Shown here piece by piece: positions 53,471 through 62,249 of a stretch of 64,000 bases of DNA. Each line of letters begins with the position of its first letter. Within the stretch, counting starts at the first letter, position 1. The DNA is taken from contig MSHB01000022.1 of the NCBI GenBank assembly GCA_001940985.1, forward strand, positions 133,724 to 197,723, written 5' to 3'. The notes under the pieces are model-generated. The model worked only from the letters and a program-made list of their open reading frames with translations, made no database searches and was not told where the DNA came from. Source of the DNA: Mollicutes bacterium Phil14. Its GTDB lineage: Bacteria > Bacillota_I > Bacilli_A > ML615J-28 > CAG-698. Both the position numbers and the translations under genes were made by a program.

Positions 53471-54280
53471 TTATACAAATTTTACCTCTTTTGCTACGCA
53501 TTTGCTAGGCCCACTCATAATAATTTCATCATTAATAGAAGTAATTTTTAGTATTCCTAACTCTAAATGCACACTTAGCTCATTATCACATAAATTCTTT
53601 TTTCTTAAAACTGAATAAGCAGCACTAGCACCAGTTCCACAGGCTAGTGTCCACCCTGCCCCTCTTTCAAACGTCTTCATTTTTATGTTCTTTCTATCGA
53701 TTATTTCAACTAAATTAACATTTATTCCTACCAAAAAGATTTTATTTTCAGCAATAACTTCGGCTATTTTACTTTCTATTGCTTTGTTTAAGTCATTAAC
53801 TAAAATAACTAAATGATGAGTCGCCATATAAACAGCACTAACACTTACATCTATATCATTTACTTTAAGTTTTTCATCTATAAAAACATTCTTTTTTGTA
53901 TCTATACTTAGTTTTTCACTACTAAAATCAGGTTTACCTAAATTCACTTTACAAAAAAATGGATCTCTACTTTCAATTATAATTCTCATTGGTCCTGATA
54001 AAGTATTAACTATAAAGTCATTTTCATTTATCAGTCCTTCGTCTAAACAATAATTTGCAAAACAACGAATTCCATTTCCACACATTGGTGCTATACTACC
54101 ATCACTATTATACAAATGCATTGTTATATTATTGTTTTCTTTTTCAACAAGTAATAATCCATCAGCCCCAATTCCTAAATGCCTATCACAATACTTTCTA
54201 GCAAGAAGAGAATAGTCGTTTCCGCTTTGATATTTTCCTATAATAAAATCATTTCCACATCCATGGTATTTACTATACAT
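53471..54280 (-). CDS. dapF: Diaminopimelate epimerase
   Basis: A 269-residue enzyme converting LL- to meso-diaminopimelate for lysine and peptidoglycan. YSKYHGCGNDFII start, catalytic Cys in PMCGNGIRC and the second in GWTLACGTGASA. ATG 54280 has GGAGG five bases upstream. Presence implies a DAP-type cell wall, separating the organism from wall-less Mollicutes. Confidence 0.95.
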   Translation of the reverse strand: MYSKYHGCGNDFIIGKYQSGNDYSLLARKYCDRHLGIGADGLLLVEKENNNITMHLYNSDGSIAPMCGNGIRCFANYCLDEGLINENDFIVNTLSGPMRIIIESRDPFFCKVNLGKPDFSSEKLSIDTKKNVFIDEKLKVNDIDVSVSAVYMATHHLVILVNDLNKAIESKIAEVIAENKIFLVGINVNLVEIIDRKNIKMKTFERGAGWTLACGTGASAAYSVLRKKNLCDNELSVHLELGILKITSINDEIIMSGPSKCVAKEVKFV

Positions 54281-54336
54281 ATATTCCTCCAATATACTTT
54301 TATTATATCTTTTTTAATACCACTTTTCAAGAAAAA

Positions 54337-54356
54337 AAATGGCCATAAGGCCATTT
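54337..54356 (-). terminator. Intrinsic terminator after spoVT
   Basis: AAATGGCC-ATAA-GGCCATTT followed by a T-run on the minus strand. Confidence 0.9.
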
Positions 54357-54358
54357 AG

Positions 54359-54889
54359 TTAGTTTTCTAAATACTTTCCTATAAAGGACGCGGTAAGTTC
54401 CGCAAGCATTTTTTCTGATTCATCAATATAATTATCTCCAATAACAATTACCGCTCCAATCAAATCACCATAAACAGTAATAGGTTTTAAAATACAAGCC
54501 GAAGATATAACTAGATTATCACATATCTCTAAATTACTTCCTCTTTCAAATGTTTGGGCTGTTTTCTTTTGCATTCTATCATCTAAGCGCATGTCAATCT
54601 TCTTCCCAACAATATCTTTTCTAAAACCATTGCTTGTGGCTATAACTCTTTCAGTATCGGTCACTATTATTTCTTTTTTACATGATGAATGTAGAGATTC
54701 AACATATTGATTAATAAAATTATTTACACTTTCAACTAATGAATATTTTTTAAGAATAATTGTGTCATTTCCATCAATATAAATTTCTAAAGAGTCTCCT
54801 TCATGAACCCTTAAATTTCTTCTAATTTCTTTTGGTATAACAATTCTTCCTAAGTCATCTATTCGTCTTACAACGCCTGTTGCTTTCAT
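54359..54889 (-). CDS. spoVT: Stage V sporulation protein T (AbrB-family regulator)
   Basis: 176 residues. N-terminal swapped-hairpin DNA-binding domain KATGVVRRIDDLGRIVIPKEIRRNLRVHEGDSLEIYIDGNDTIILKKY, followed by a GAF-type domain (about 55-176). Length and layout match SpoVT, the forespore regulator of sigma-G-dependent genes, rather than short AbrB. It follows mfd by 43 bases; the neighbouring mfd-spoVT order is also that of Bacillus. Confidence 0.94.
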   Translation of the reverse strand: MKATGVVRRIDDLGRIVIPKEIRRNLRVHEGDSLEIYIDGNDTIILKKYSLVESVNNFINQYVESLHSSCKKEIIVTDTERVIATSNGFRKDIVGKKIDMRLDDRMQKKTAQTFERGSNLEICDNLVISSACILKPITVYGDLIGAVIVIGDNYIDESEKMLAELTASFIGKYLEN

Positions 54890-54932
54890 TTTGTCACCTC
54901 ACTAATAATAGTATGGTAACTTTTTACTCCAA

Positions 54933-57900
54933 TTATACCTTTTTTCTTTCAGTATTATTCTTAACCATTGTAAGTAGTTTACTATAATAATAGATCCATT
55001 GTTTATCATATTGTTCTTTTTTTAATTTTATTATTAATTGACGATTTTTGTACTCAAAATTAAATTTATCATTAACTTCAAGGGATGGTAAAAAGAACTC
55101 TTCAGCTTTAATTTTTTCCAAAATTTCATTAGGTATAATAACAGACACAGCATTTTTTGTTTCCATTACATTCGTAATTTTAAAATATCTAAACAATGAC
55201 TCTAAATATTTCTCTTCAATATACAAAAGTACTTCTTTACTAAGTTTACCAAAGCGATCAATAAATTCCTCAATGATTCTTTTCTTATCATCTTCGTTTT
55301 CTATTTGGCTGATTTCTTTATGAATATATATCCTAATCGAGTCATCCTCAACATATTTTTTATCAACATGCTTTGATATTTCAATATTATAATTTAGCTC
55401 ATCTTCAACTTCAATTCCTTTAACCTTTTTAATGGAATTATCTAACATTTTCATATACATATCTAGTCCAATTGAATCGATATATCCAGATTGTTCTTTT
55501 CCTAATATATCACCAGCACCTCTAATTGCTAAATCTCTAACAGCTATCTTATAGCCACTTCCTAACGTAGTATATTCTTTGATAGCTGATAGTCTTTTTC
55601 CTTCTACAGCACTTAAAACTTTGTTACGACGATAAGTTAAATAAGCATAAGCGATTTTATCACTTCTTCCAACTCTACCTCTAATTTGATAAAGCTGTGC
55701 TAAACCTAATTTATCAGCTTCATCAATAATCAAAGTATTAGAATTAGGTATATCAATACCTGTTTCAATAATTGTTGTGCAAAGCAATACATCATATTCT
55801 TTATCAATAAATGATTGAATTGTATCTTCAAGTTCATCACGATTCATTTTTCCGTGTCCAAGACAAATTCTTGCTTCGGGAACTAGTTTTCTAATTTTTC
55901 TATACACTAGTTCAAGGTCACTGATTCTATTATGCAAATAAAATACTTGCCCTCCTCTTCCTAATTCTCTATATATTGCTTCCCTAATGACTGAGTCATT
56001 ATATTCTAAAACATATGTTTGAATTGGATGGCGATCCATTGGTGGTGTTTCGATTAAACTTAATTGTCTAACTCCCATAACTGCCATTTGCAAAGTTCTA
56101 GGAATTGGAGTAGCCGTAAGAGTTAATACATTAATATTAGCTTTCATCCTCTTAATTAGTTCTTTATGAACTACTCCAAACCTTTGTTCTTCATCAACAA
56201 TTAATAAGCCTAAATCTTTAAACTTCACATCATTACTAAGAATTCTATGAGTTCCGATTATAACATCTATTAATCCTGCTTTTAAATCCTTTATAATCTT
56301 TTCTTGTTCTTTTAAAGAAATTAATCTATTTAAAAGTTCAACTCTAATACCATATTTTTCAAATCTTTCTTTAAATGTATAGTAATGTTGTCTTGTTAGA
56401 ATAGTTGTTGGGGCAAGATAGGCCACTTGTTTGCCATTGTATATTGTTTTAAATGCTATTCTCATAGCTATTTCTGTTTTACCAAAACCAACGTCCCCAC
56501 AAACCAAACGGTCAATAACTTTACCATTTTCCATATCCTGTTTTATTTCATTCACTATTCTTATTTGATCTGGTGTTTCCGTAAATTCAAAATCATCTTC
56601 AAACATTTTTTGAAATTCATTGTCCGCTAAATATTTATATCCTTTTTGAGATTCTCTTTTTACTTGCAAATCTATTAAATCTTTAGCGATGCTTTCAATT
56701 TTTTCTTTGATAATGGCTTTTTTCTTTTCCCAATCTTTACTACCTATACGAGTTAACTTTGGAGTTATTCCTTCACTACCTTGATATTTTTCTAAAAGAG
56801 TAATTTTATCTACCGGTATATAAAGAGGCATATTTTCATATTGCAAAACTAAGTAATCATTCTTATATTCACCTAATTCAATAGTTTCTATACCTAAATA
56901 TCTGCCTATACCATAATCATAGTGCACTACATAATCACCAACAGCCAAATCTTCTTTCGACTCTATTTTTACACTATTTTGATATACGCTTCTATATTTT
57001 GCCTTTGTCTGCTTTTTATTAGGGAATAATTCACTTTCAGTAATAACTTCTACATCATCAAATATTCCAAAACTAATCGCATTATCAATCAAGCAGATAT
57101 TTACTTTATTTATTTTTACCTCTTCTAAAGAATTACATTCAATAAATTTAACACTATTTTCAACAAGCACTTCTTTAAGCAGATTTCTTTGCTCTTTATC
57201 AGATATTGATAATATGATTGTCTTACTTATTTTTTCATTTAATTCACTTATTAAAATCTTCATATTATGATCAAAATTAATAACATCATACCCTCTAAAA
57301 TCAAACAAATCATTGATAACTATTCCTTTTAATGCCATTTTAAATTCTGAACAAAAAATTTGCTTTTTACAATTTGTAATTATTGGTAAATCATAAAAAA
57401 ACATCAATTTTAAATTATCAGAAAATTTTGCCTCTTCTGTATAATTATTAACATCTATATTTATTTGTTCATAGGCTTTTTCTAATCTAGAATAATCATC
57501 ATAAATAATTAGCTTTTCGTCAATATATTCTAATATGCTTTCATGATTTTCGCAAATATATGGCATATACTTATTCATTCTTTCAATATTTTCAACTGAA
57601 TTCAAGTCTTCCATATCTTTAGCTACAATCTCGTTTTCGCAATCAGAATCAAGTACTATTTTATCAATTAGCTCTTGCTTTTTATCATTATCAATTACTA
57701 TTTCATTCATTGGTAATAATGTTACTTCATCTAATCCTTCTTTTTCACTCTTTTGCGTTTCATAATTGAAATATCTGATTTTTTCTATTTCGGTATCAAA
57801 TAAACTAATTCTAATTGGTTTTTCATAACAATTAGGATATATATCAATTATTTCACCACGAATACTAAATTCTCCAACTTGACAAGTTTTAGCTGATCTT

Positions 57901-58388
57901 TTATAACCCGCACCAACAAGGTTACTAATTAATTTCTTTATATCAATATCACTACCAGTTTTAATATTTATTAAACTATCAATAAACATTTTTTTATTAA
58001 TGTTAGGCTTCAATACTGCTAAAACGTGAGTTACTATTATCTTCTTCTCATTATTAATTATACTTTTTAAAGTATTCATTCTTTCACTTTTGAATTCTCT
58101 ACTAACAGCTATTAATTCTGTAGATATCAATTCATCAGCTAAATATAAATTAACATTATTATGCCCAGCTAATTTGCACAAATTCTCATATGCCAAGTTA
58201 GCCTTATAAACATTAGGGGCAATATATACGACAAATGAGCCACTTTGTAAATAAGTGGCATATGTTAAAAGGTATTGATGGTGCTCTCCGCATCCATTTA
58301 CATAATAATGATATTCGTTTTTATTAATTGCTTTCAGCAATTTTGACACTTCATTATTTTTATTATAAATTTCCAAGATATTATTCAT
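54933..58388 (-). CDS. mfd: Transcription-repair coupling factor
   Basis: A 1151-residue Mfd that removes stalled RNA polymerase and recruits UvrA. UvrB-like N-terminal region, RNA-polymerase-interacting domain (VGDYVVHYDYGIGRYLGIETIE), then the translocase: Walker A CGDVGFGKTEIAMR, DEEQRFGV, LTATPIPRTLQMAV, and the helicase C motifs TTIIETGIDIPNSNTLIID and QIRGRVGRS. The TRG and D7 regions end it. ATGA overlap with pth; the order pth-mfd-spoVT is a conserved Bacillota arrangement. Confidence 0.96.
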   Translation of the reverse strand: MNNILEIYNKNNEVSKLLKAINKNEYHYYVNGCGEHHQYLLTYATYLQSGSFVVYIAPNVYKANLAYENLCKLAGHNNVNLYLADELISTELIAVSREFKSERMNTLKSIINNEKKIIVTHVLAVLKPNINKKMFIDSLINIKTGSDIDIKKLISNLVGAGYKRSAKTCQVGEFSIRGEIIDIYPNCYEKPIRISLFDTEIEKIRYFNYETQKSEKEGLDEVTLLPMNEIVIDNDKKQELIDKIVLDSDCENEIVAKDMEDLNSVENIERMNKYMPYICENHESILEYIDEKLIIYDDYSRLEKAYEQINIDVNNYTEEAKFSDNLKLMFFYDLPIITNCKKQIFCSEFKMALKGIVINDLFDFRGYDVINFDHNMKILISELNEKISKTIILSISDKEQRNLLKEVLVENSVKFIECNSLEEVKINKVNICLIDNAISFGIFDDVEVITESELFPNKKQTKAKYRSVYQNSVKIESKEDLAVGDYVVHYDYGIGRYLGIETIELGEYKNDYLVLQYENMPLYIPVDKITLLEKYQGSEGITPKLTRIGSKDWEKKKAIIKEKIESIAKDLIDLQVKRESQKGYKYLADNEFQKMFEDDFEFTETPDQIRIVNEIKQDMENGKVIDRLVCGDVGFGKTEIAMRIAFKTIYNGKQVAYLAPTTILTRQHYYTFKERFEKYGIRVELLNRLISLKEQEKIIKDLKAGLIDVIIGTHRILSNDVKFKDLGLLIVDEEQRFGVVHKELIKRMKANINVLTLTATPIPRTLQMAVMGVRQLSLIETPPMDRHPIQTYVLEYNDSVIREAIYRELGRGGQVFYLHNRISDLELVYRKIRKLVPEARICLGHGKMNRDELEDTIQSFIDKEYDVLLCTTIIETGIDIPNSNTLIIDEADKLGLAQLYQIRGRVGRSDKIAYAYLTYRRNKVLSAVEGKRLSAIKEYTTLGSGYKIAVRDLAIRGAGDILGKEQSGYIDSIGLDMYMKMLDNSIKKVKGIEVEDELNYNIEISKHVDKKYVEDDSIRIYIHKEISQIENEDDKKRIIEEFIDRFGKLSKEVLLYIEEKYLESLFRYFKITNVMETKNAVSVIIPNEILEKIKAEEFFLPSLEVNDKFNFEYKNRQLIIKLKKEQYDKQWIYYYSKLLTMVKNNTERKKV

Positions 58389-58945
58389 TTGTTATACCTG
58401 TTCATAAAATTTTCAAATGATTCTTTCAAATAACTTTCTATCATTAAATCAGCTTTAGAAATAATCAATGAAATTTCTATTTCCTCTTCTTTGTTAAATC
58501 TTCCTAAAACATAATCAATGACTTTATCTTTATCGCATCCATCAATGCCAATGCGAATTCTATGTATTTCCTTTGTTTGTAACATATCTATAATATTTTG
58601 CATTCCTCTATGACCACCACTTGAACCATTTGGTCTAATTCTTACTTTGCCAACCGGTAAGTCAAGATCATCATATATTACTAAAATATCATTAACATCA
58701 ATTCCATAATACTTGCATACTGCCCTTACTGCTTCCCCACTTAAATTCATATAAGTTTGAGGTTGAATAATATAAACTTTTTCGTTATTTATTATCCCTG
58801 ATGCTATTTTAGTTTGTAATTTTTTATCCAAAGTAAAATTAAAATTATTCTTTTTAACTAGTTCATCAGTAAACATAAAGCCAATATTATGCCTAGTCTT
58901 TTCATATTTATTTCCAGGATTACCAAGTCCAACTATTAATTTCAT
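58385..58945 (-). CDS. pth: Peptidyl-tRNA hydrolase
   Basis: A 186-residue Pth that releases peptides from drop-off tRNAs. LIVGLGNPGNKYEKTRHNIGFMFTDEL contains the catalytic His, and PQTYMNLSGEAV, DDLDLPVGKVRIRPNGSSGGHRGMQNII complete the active site. ATG 58945 gives the standard MKLIVGLGNPG; the frame extends upstream to 59005 but that part has no support. Sixty bases separate it from folD. Confidence 0.96.
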   Translation of the reverse strand: MKLIVGLGNPGNKYEKTRHNIGFMFTDELVKKNNFNFTLDKKLQTKIASGIINNEKVYIIQPQTYMNLSGEAVRAVCKYYGIDVNDILVIYDDLDLPVGKVRIRPNGSSGGHRGMQNIIDMLQTKEIHRIRIGIDGCDKDKVIDYVLGRFNKEEEIEISLIISKADLMIESYLKESFENFMNRYNK

Positions 58946-59005
58946 ATTTAAATTTTTCCTTTCACAATAAGAAAAGTCCATAATTTTCTTATGGATACCT
59001 TTCAT

Positions 59006-59845
59006 TTATTCTCTATTTCTTTTTTGTATATGATAACATTCCAAAATGTTTTCTAACAATGATGCAATAGTCATAGGTCCAACACCTTTTGGAACTGGGG
59101 AAATATATGATGCTATTTCTGATACTTCATTAAATTTTACATCACCTATTAATTTTCCTTCTACTCTATTAATTCCAATATCTACTACTACGGCGTCTTT
59201 TTTCACCATATCAGCAGTTATAAAATTAGGTTTACCAACTGCAACCGCCAAAATATCAGCTCTTTTAGTTAGTTCTTTAAGATTTGTAGTTCTTGAGTGA
59301 GCAATTGTAACAGTCGCATTGTTTTTCAAGAATAACAAGGCTAATGGTTTGCCTACTAAAATACTTCTACCAATTACCACAACATTCTTTCCAACAATAT
59401 CAATATAATGTTTCTTTAATAATGTTATTACTCCTTTTGGAGTTGCTGGAGCAATTGTATCTAAGCCAGCCATTAATTTTCCTTGATTAATAATTGTTAA
59501 CCCATCAACATCCTTCTCAGGGGAAATTGCATTAATTACTATGTTTTCATCAATGTGTGAAGGAAGTGGCATTTGTACTAAAATACCATGAACATTACTG
59601 TCTTTATTACAACTATCTATAATTGACAATAGTTCTTTTTGAGTTGCATTTTCTTCTAAAAAGAAATCACGAACACAGATTCCAACTGCATCACAAGCTT
59701 TCATTTTGCTATTGACATATACTTCACTTGCAGGGTTATGTCCAACCAATATCAAAGCTAATGTAATTTTTTCAGGAATAGTTTGCACTTCTTCCCCAAC
59801 TTTTTTCGTAATTAATTCAGCTGTTTTCTTTCCATCTAATATCAT
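59006..59845 (-). CDS. folD: Bifunctional methylenetetrahydrofolate dehydrogenase/cyclohydrolase
   Basis: A 279-residue FolD for one-carbon metabolism. ALILVGHNPASEVYVNSKMKACDAVGI with the catalytic Lys region, VHGILVQMPLPSHID, PEKDVDGL, the NADP-binding VVVIGRSILVGKPLALLFLKNNATVTIAHSRT, and PVPKGVGPMTIASLLENI near the end. A TATAAT lies upstream (59886-59891, minus strand). First gene before pth and mfd. Confidence 0.96.
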   Translation of the reverse strand: MILDGKKTAELITKKVGEEVQTIPEKITLALILVGHNPASEVYVNSKMKACDAVGICVRDFFLEENATQKELLSIIDSCNKDSNVHGILVQMPLPSHIDENIVINAISPEKDVDGLTIINQGKLMAGLDTIAPATPKGVITLLKKHYIDIVGKNVVVIGRSILVGKPLALLFLKNNATVTIAHSRTTNLKELTKRADILAVAVGKPNFITADMVKKDAVVVDIGINRVEGKLIGDVKFNEVSEIASYISPVPKGVGPMTIASLLENILECYHIQKRNRE

Positions 59846-59948
59846 GTTAGTTACCTCACATATATATTTTTACTATTTCCCCTATATTATACACTACTCG
59901 AAAACTTTTTTCCATATTTTTTTGTTTTTATTGTTTAAAATAAAAAAA

Positions 59949-59979
59949 CCCATTACATTTTATTAAAAATAGTAATGGG
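59949..59979 (-). terminator. Intrinsic terminator after clpB
   Basis: Minus strand CCCATTAC / GTAATGGG with a 15-base loop, followed by TTTTTTTATTTT. Confidence 0.85.
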
Positions 59980-59991
59980 ATATTCTTTATC

Positions 59992-62097
59992 TTAAATTCT
60001 ATTTATTACAAATTTTTCATTTACAATATCAACTTCATATTTAACGTTTGGTAAAATTGTTTCGCTTATTATTGCTTTTGCTAAAACAGTTTCAACTTCA
60101 CGTTGTATGAATCTCTTAATTGGTCTTGCACCATATTCAAAAGAATAACTCTTATCAATTATGTATTCTTTAGATCTATCTGTAAATATGACATTGATAT
60201 GTTCTTCTTTCAAACGATTTTGTAATATTCTTAACATCTTTTCAACAATCTTGAATTGAACTTCTTTTGTAAGTGGCTTGAATGTAATTATTTCATCTAT
60301 TCTGTTTAATAACTCAGGTCTAAATGAGGATTTAAGCAAATTCATAACTTCATCATTCTTACCATTTAGTAATAATTCACTACCTAAGTTAGATGTCATG
60401 ATAATGATTGTATTCTTAAAGTCAATTAATCGACCTTGAGAATCTGTTAATCTACCATCATCTAAGATTTGTAATAAAATATTAAACACATCACTATGAG
60501 CTTTTTCAATCTCATCAAATAATACTATTGAGTATGGATTTCTTCTTACCTTTTCCGTTAATTGTCCACCTTCTTCATATCCTACATATCCTGGAGGCGC
60601 ACCAATTAAACGGCTCACTGAGAATTTCTCCATGTATTCACTCATATCAATTCTAATGATATTGTTTTCGCTATCAAATAAGGCTTCAGCTAAACTTCTT
60701 GCTACTTCTGTTTTACCTACACCAGTTGGTCCTAAGAACAAGAATGATCCAATTGGTCTATTTTGATCTTTTATACCAGCTCTTTGACGTAAAATTGCAT
60801 CACTAACTAATTCTACTGCTTCATCTTGACCGATAACACGACGTTTTAAAGTTTCAGCTAAATGTAGAACTTTTTCACGATCACCTTTCATAATTCTTGA
60901 AATAGGAATGTTAGTATTTTTAGAAATAATCTTAGCAATCATTTCTTCTGTAACAACTTCAGATAATAAATTATCTTTCTTTTCAGAATTTTCAAGAGTA
61001 TCTAAGCGTTTCTCTAATTCTGGAATTTCTTTATACTTTAATTCTGAAGCTCTCTTATAATCTCCACCATTAAATGCTTGAGTCAAATTAAACTTTGCAT
61101 TTTCTAGTTTCTTCTTTACATCTTTAGCTTCATTAATTACATTCTTTTCTTCTAACCATTTGCTATGTAATTTTTCCTCTTCAACTTTCAATTCTTTCAA
61201 TTCATCTTCAAGTTTCAAAAGTCTTTCCTTACTAGCGGCATCCTTTTCCTTAACAAGAGCAACCTTTTCAATTTCTAATTGAGTAATTTTTCTTGTTATT
61301 TCATCAAGTTCAGTAGGCATTGAATCAATTTCAACTCTAATTGATGAACAAGCTTCGTCGATTAAATCAATGGCCTTATCAGGCAAGAATCTATCTGTTA
61401 AATATCTGTTAGATAATACAGCAGCATTTACTATTGCACCATCAGTAATCTTTACACCATGATATGATTCAAATCTTTCTTTCAAACCCCTTAAGATACT
61501 TATAGTATCTTCAACAGTTGGTTCTTTTACTAGAACTTGTTGGAAACGTCTTTCCAAGGCACGATCCTTTTCAATATACATACGATATTCATTTAAAGTA
61601 GTTGCACCAATACAATCTATTTCGCCCCTAGCAAGCATTGGCTTTAACATATTACCAGCATCTAAAGCACCTTCAGTTTTACCAGCACCAACTATCAAGT
61701 GAATTTCATCGATAAATAATATTATTTTACCTTCGCTTTCCTTAATTTTATTTAAGACAGCCTTTAATCTTTCCTCAAATTCACCACGATATTTTGCTCC
61801 AGCTACCAAAGCACCCATATCCAATTCATATATTGTTTTATTCTTTAAAGTTAGTGGTACATCATCTTTAACAATACGGCATGCTAAACCTTCTATAATT
61901 GCTGTTTTACCTACACCAGGTTCACCAATTAAAACAACATTATTTTTAGTCTTTCGTGCCAAAATCTGAATTATCCTTCTTATCTCTTCGTCACGACCAA
62001 TTACAGGATCTATTTTTCCCTTTTTTACATCTTCAACAATATCTCTACCAAACTTTTGAAGAATGTCCTTGTCTTGACTGTAATCTTGCATTTCCAT
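59992..62097 (-). CDS. clpB: ATP-dependent disaggregase ClpB lacking the N-terminal domain
   Basis: 701 residues against about 860 in most bacteria. It begins just before NBD1 ([27 protein letters not shown]), so the roughly 150-residue N-domain is absent, as in Mollicutes. NBD1 Walker [10 protein letters not shown] and Walker B ILFIDEIH; the middle coiled-coil domain (about 270-390) distinguishing ClpB from ClpC is present; NBD2 Walker [10 protein letters not shown] and Walker [11 protein letters not shown]. It reactivates aggregated proteins with DnaK. GGAGG precedes ATG 62097. HrcA-CIRCE controlled by sequence. Confidence 0.95.
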   Translation of the reverse strand: MEMQDYSQDKDILQKFGRDIVEDVKKGKIDPVIGRDEEIRRIIQILARKTKNNVVLIGEPGVGKTAIIEGLACRIVKDDVPLTLKNKTIYELDMGALVAGAKYRGEFEERLKAVLNKIKESEGKIILFIDEIHLIVGAGKTEGALDAGNMLKPMLARGEIDCIGATTLNEYRMYIEKDRALERRFQQVLVKEPTVEDTISILRGLKERFESYHGVKITDGAIVNAAVLSNRYLTDRFLPDKAIDLIDEACSSIRVEIDSMPTELDEITRKITQLEIEKVALVKEKDAASKERLLKLEDELKELKVEEEKLHSKWLEEKNVINEAKDVKKKLENAKFNLTQAFNGGDYKRASELKYKEIPELEKRLDTLENSEKKDNLLSEVVTEEMIAKIISKNTNIPISRIMKGDREKVLHLAETLKRRVIGQDEAVELVSDAILRQRAGIKDQNRPIGSFLFLGPTGVGKTEVARSLAEALFDSENNIIRIDMSEYMEKFSVSRLIGAPPGYVGYEEGGQLTEKVRRNPYSIVLFDEIEKAHSDVFNILLQILDDGRLTDSQGRLIDFKNTIIIMTSNLGSELLLNGKNDEVMNLLKSSFRPELLNRIDEIITFKPLTKEVQFKIVEKMLRILQNRLKEEHINVIFTDRSKEYIIDKSYSFEYGARPIKRFIQREVETVLAKAIISETILPNVKYEVDIVNEKFVINRI

Positions 62098-62116
62098 ATT
62101 TTTTCACCTCCAAAAA

Positions 62117-62143
62117 TTAGCACTCTCACTACATAAGTGCTAA
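62117..62143. promoter_or_regulatory. CIRCE operator (HrcA binding site)
   Basis: TTAGCACTC-N9-AAGTGCTAA matches the CIRCE consensus (TTAGCACTC-N9-GAGTGCTAA) at 17 of 18 arm positions. It lies just downstream of the clpB promoter. Confidence 0.93.
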
Positions 62144-62146
62144 TAT

Positions 62147-62174
62147 ATTATAACTCTTTATAAATGTTTGTCAA
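62147..62174 (-). promoter_or_regulatory. clpB promoter
   Basis: Minus strand TTGACA (62169-62174), 16-base spacer, TATAAT (62147-62152); CIRCE overlaps the start region. Confidence 0.88.
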
Positions 62175-62208
62175 TAGTTTTTATAAATTTTTTTTATTTT
62201 TTTAAAAA

Positions 62209-62236
62209 AGATTCTTTAAGGAGACTTAAAGAATCT
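62209..62236 (-). terminator. Intrinsic terminator after the solute-binding protein gene
   Basis: AGATTCTTTAAG-GAGA-CTTAAAGAATCT, twelve pairs, followed by TTTTTT on the minus strand. Confidence 0.9.
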
Positions 62237-62249
62237 AATTTTATTTTAA

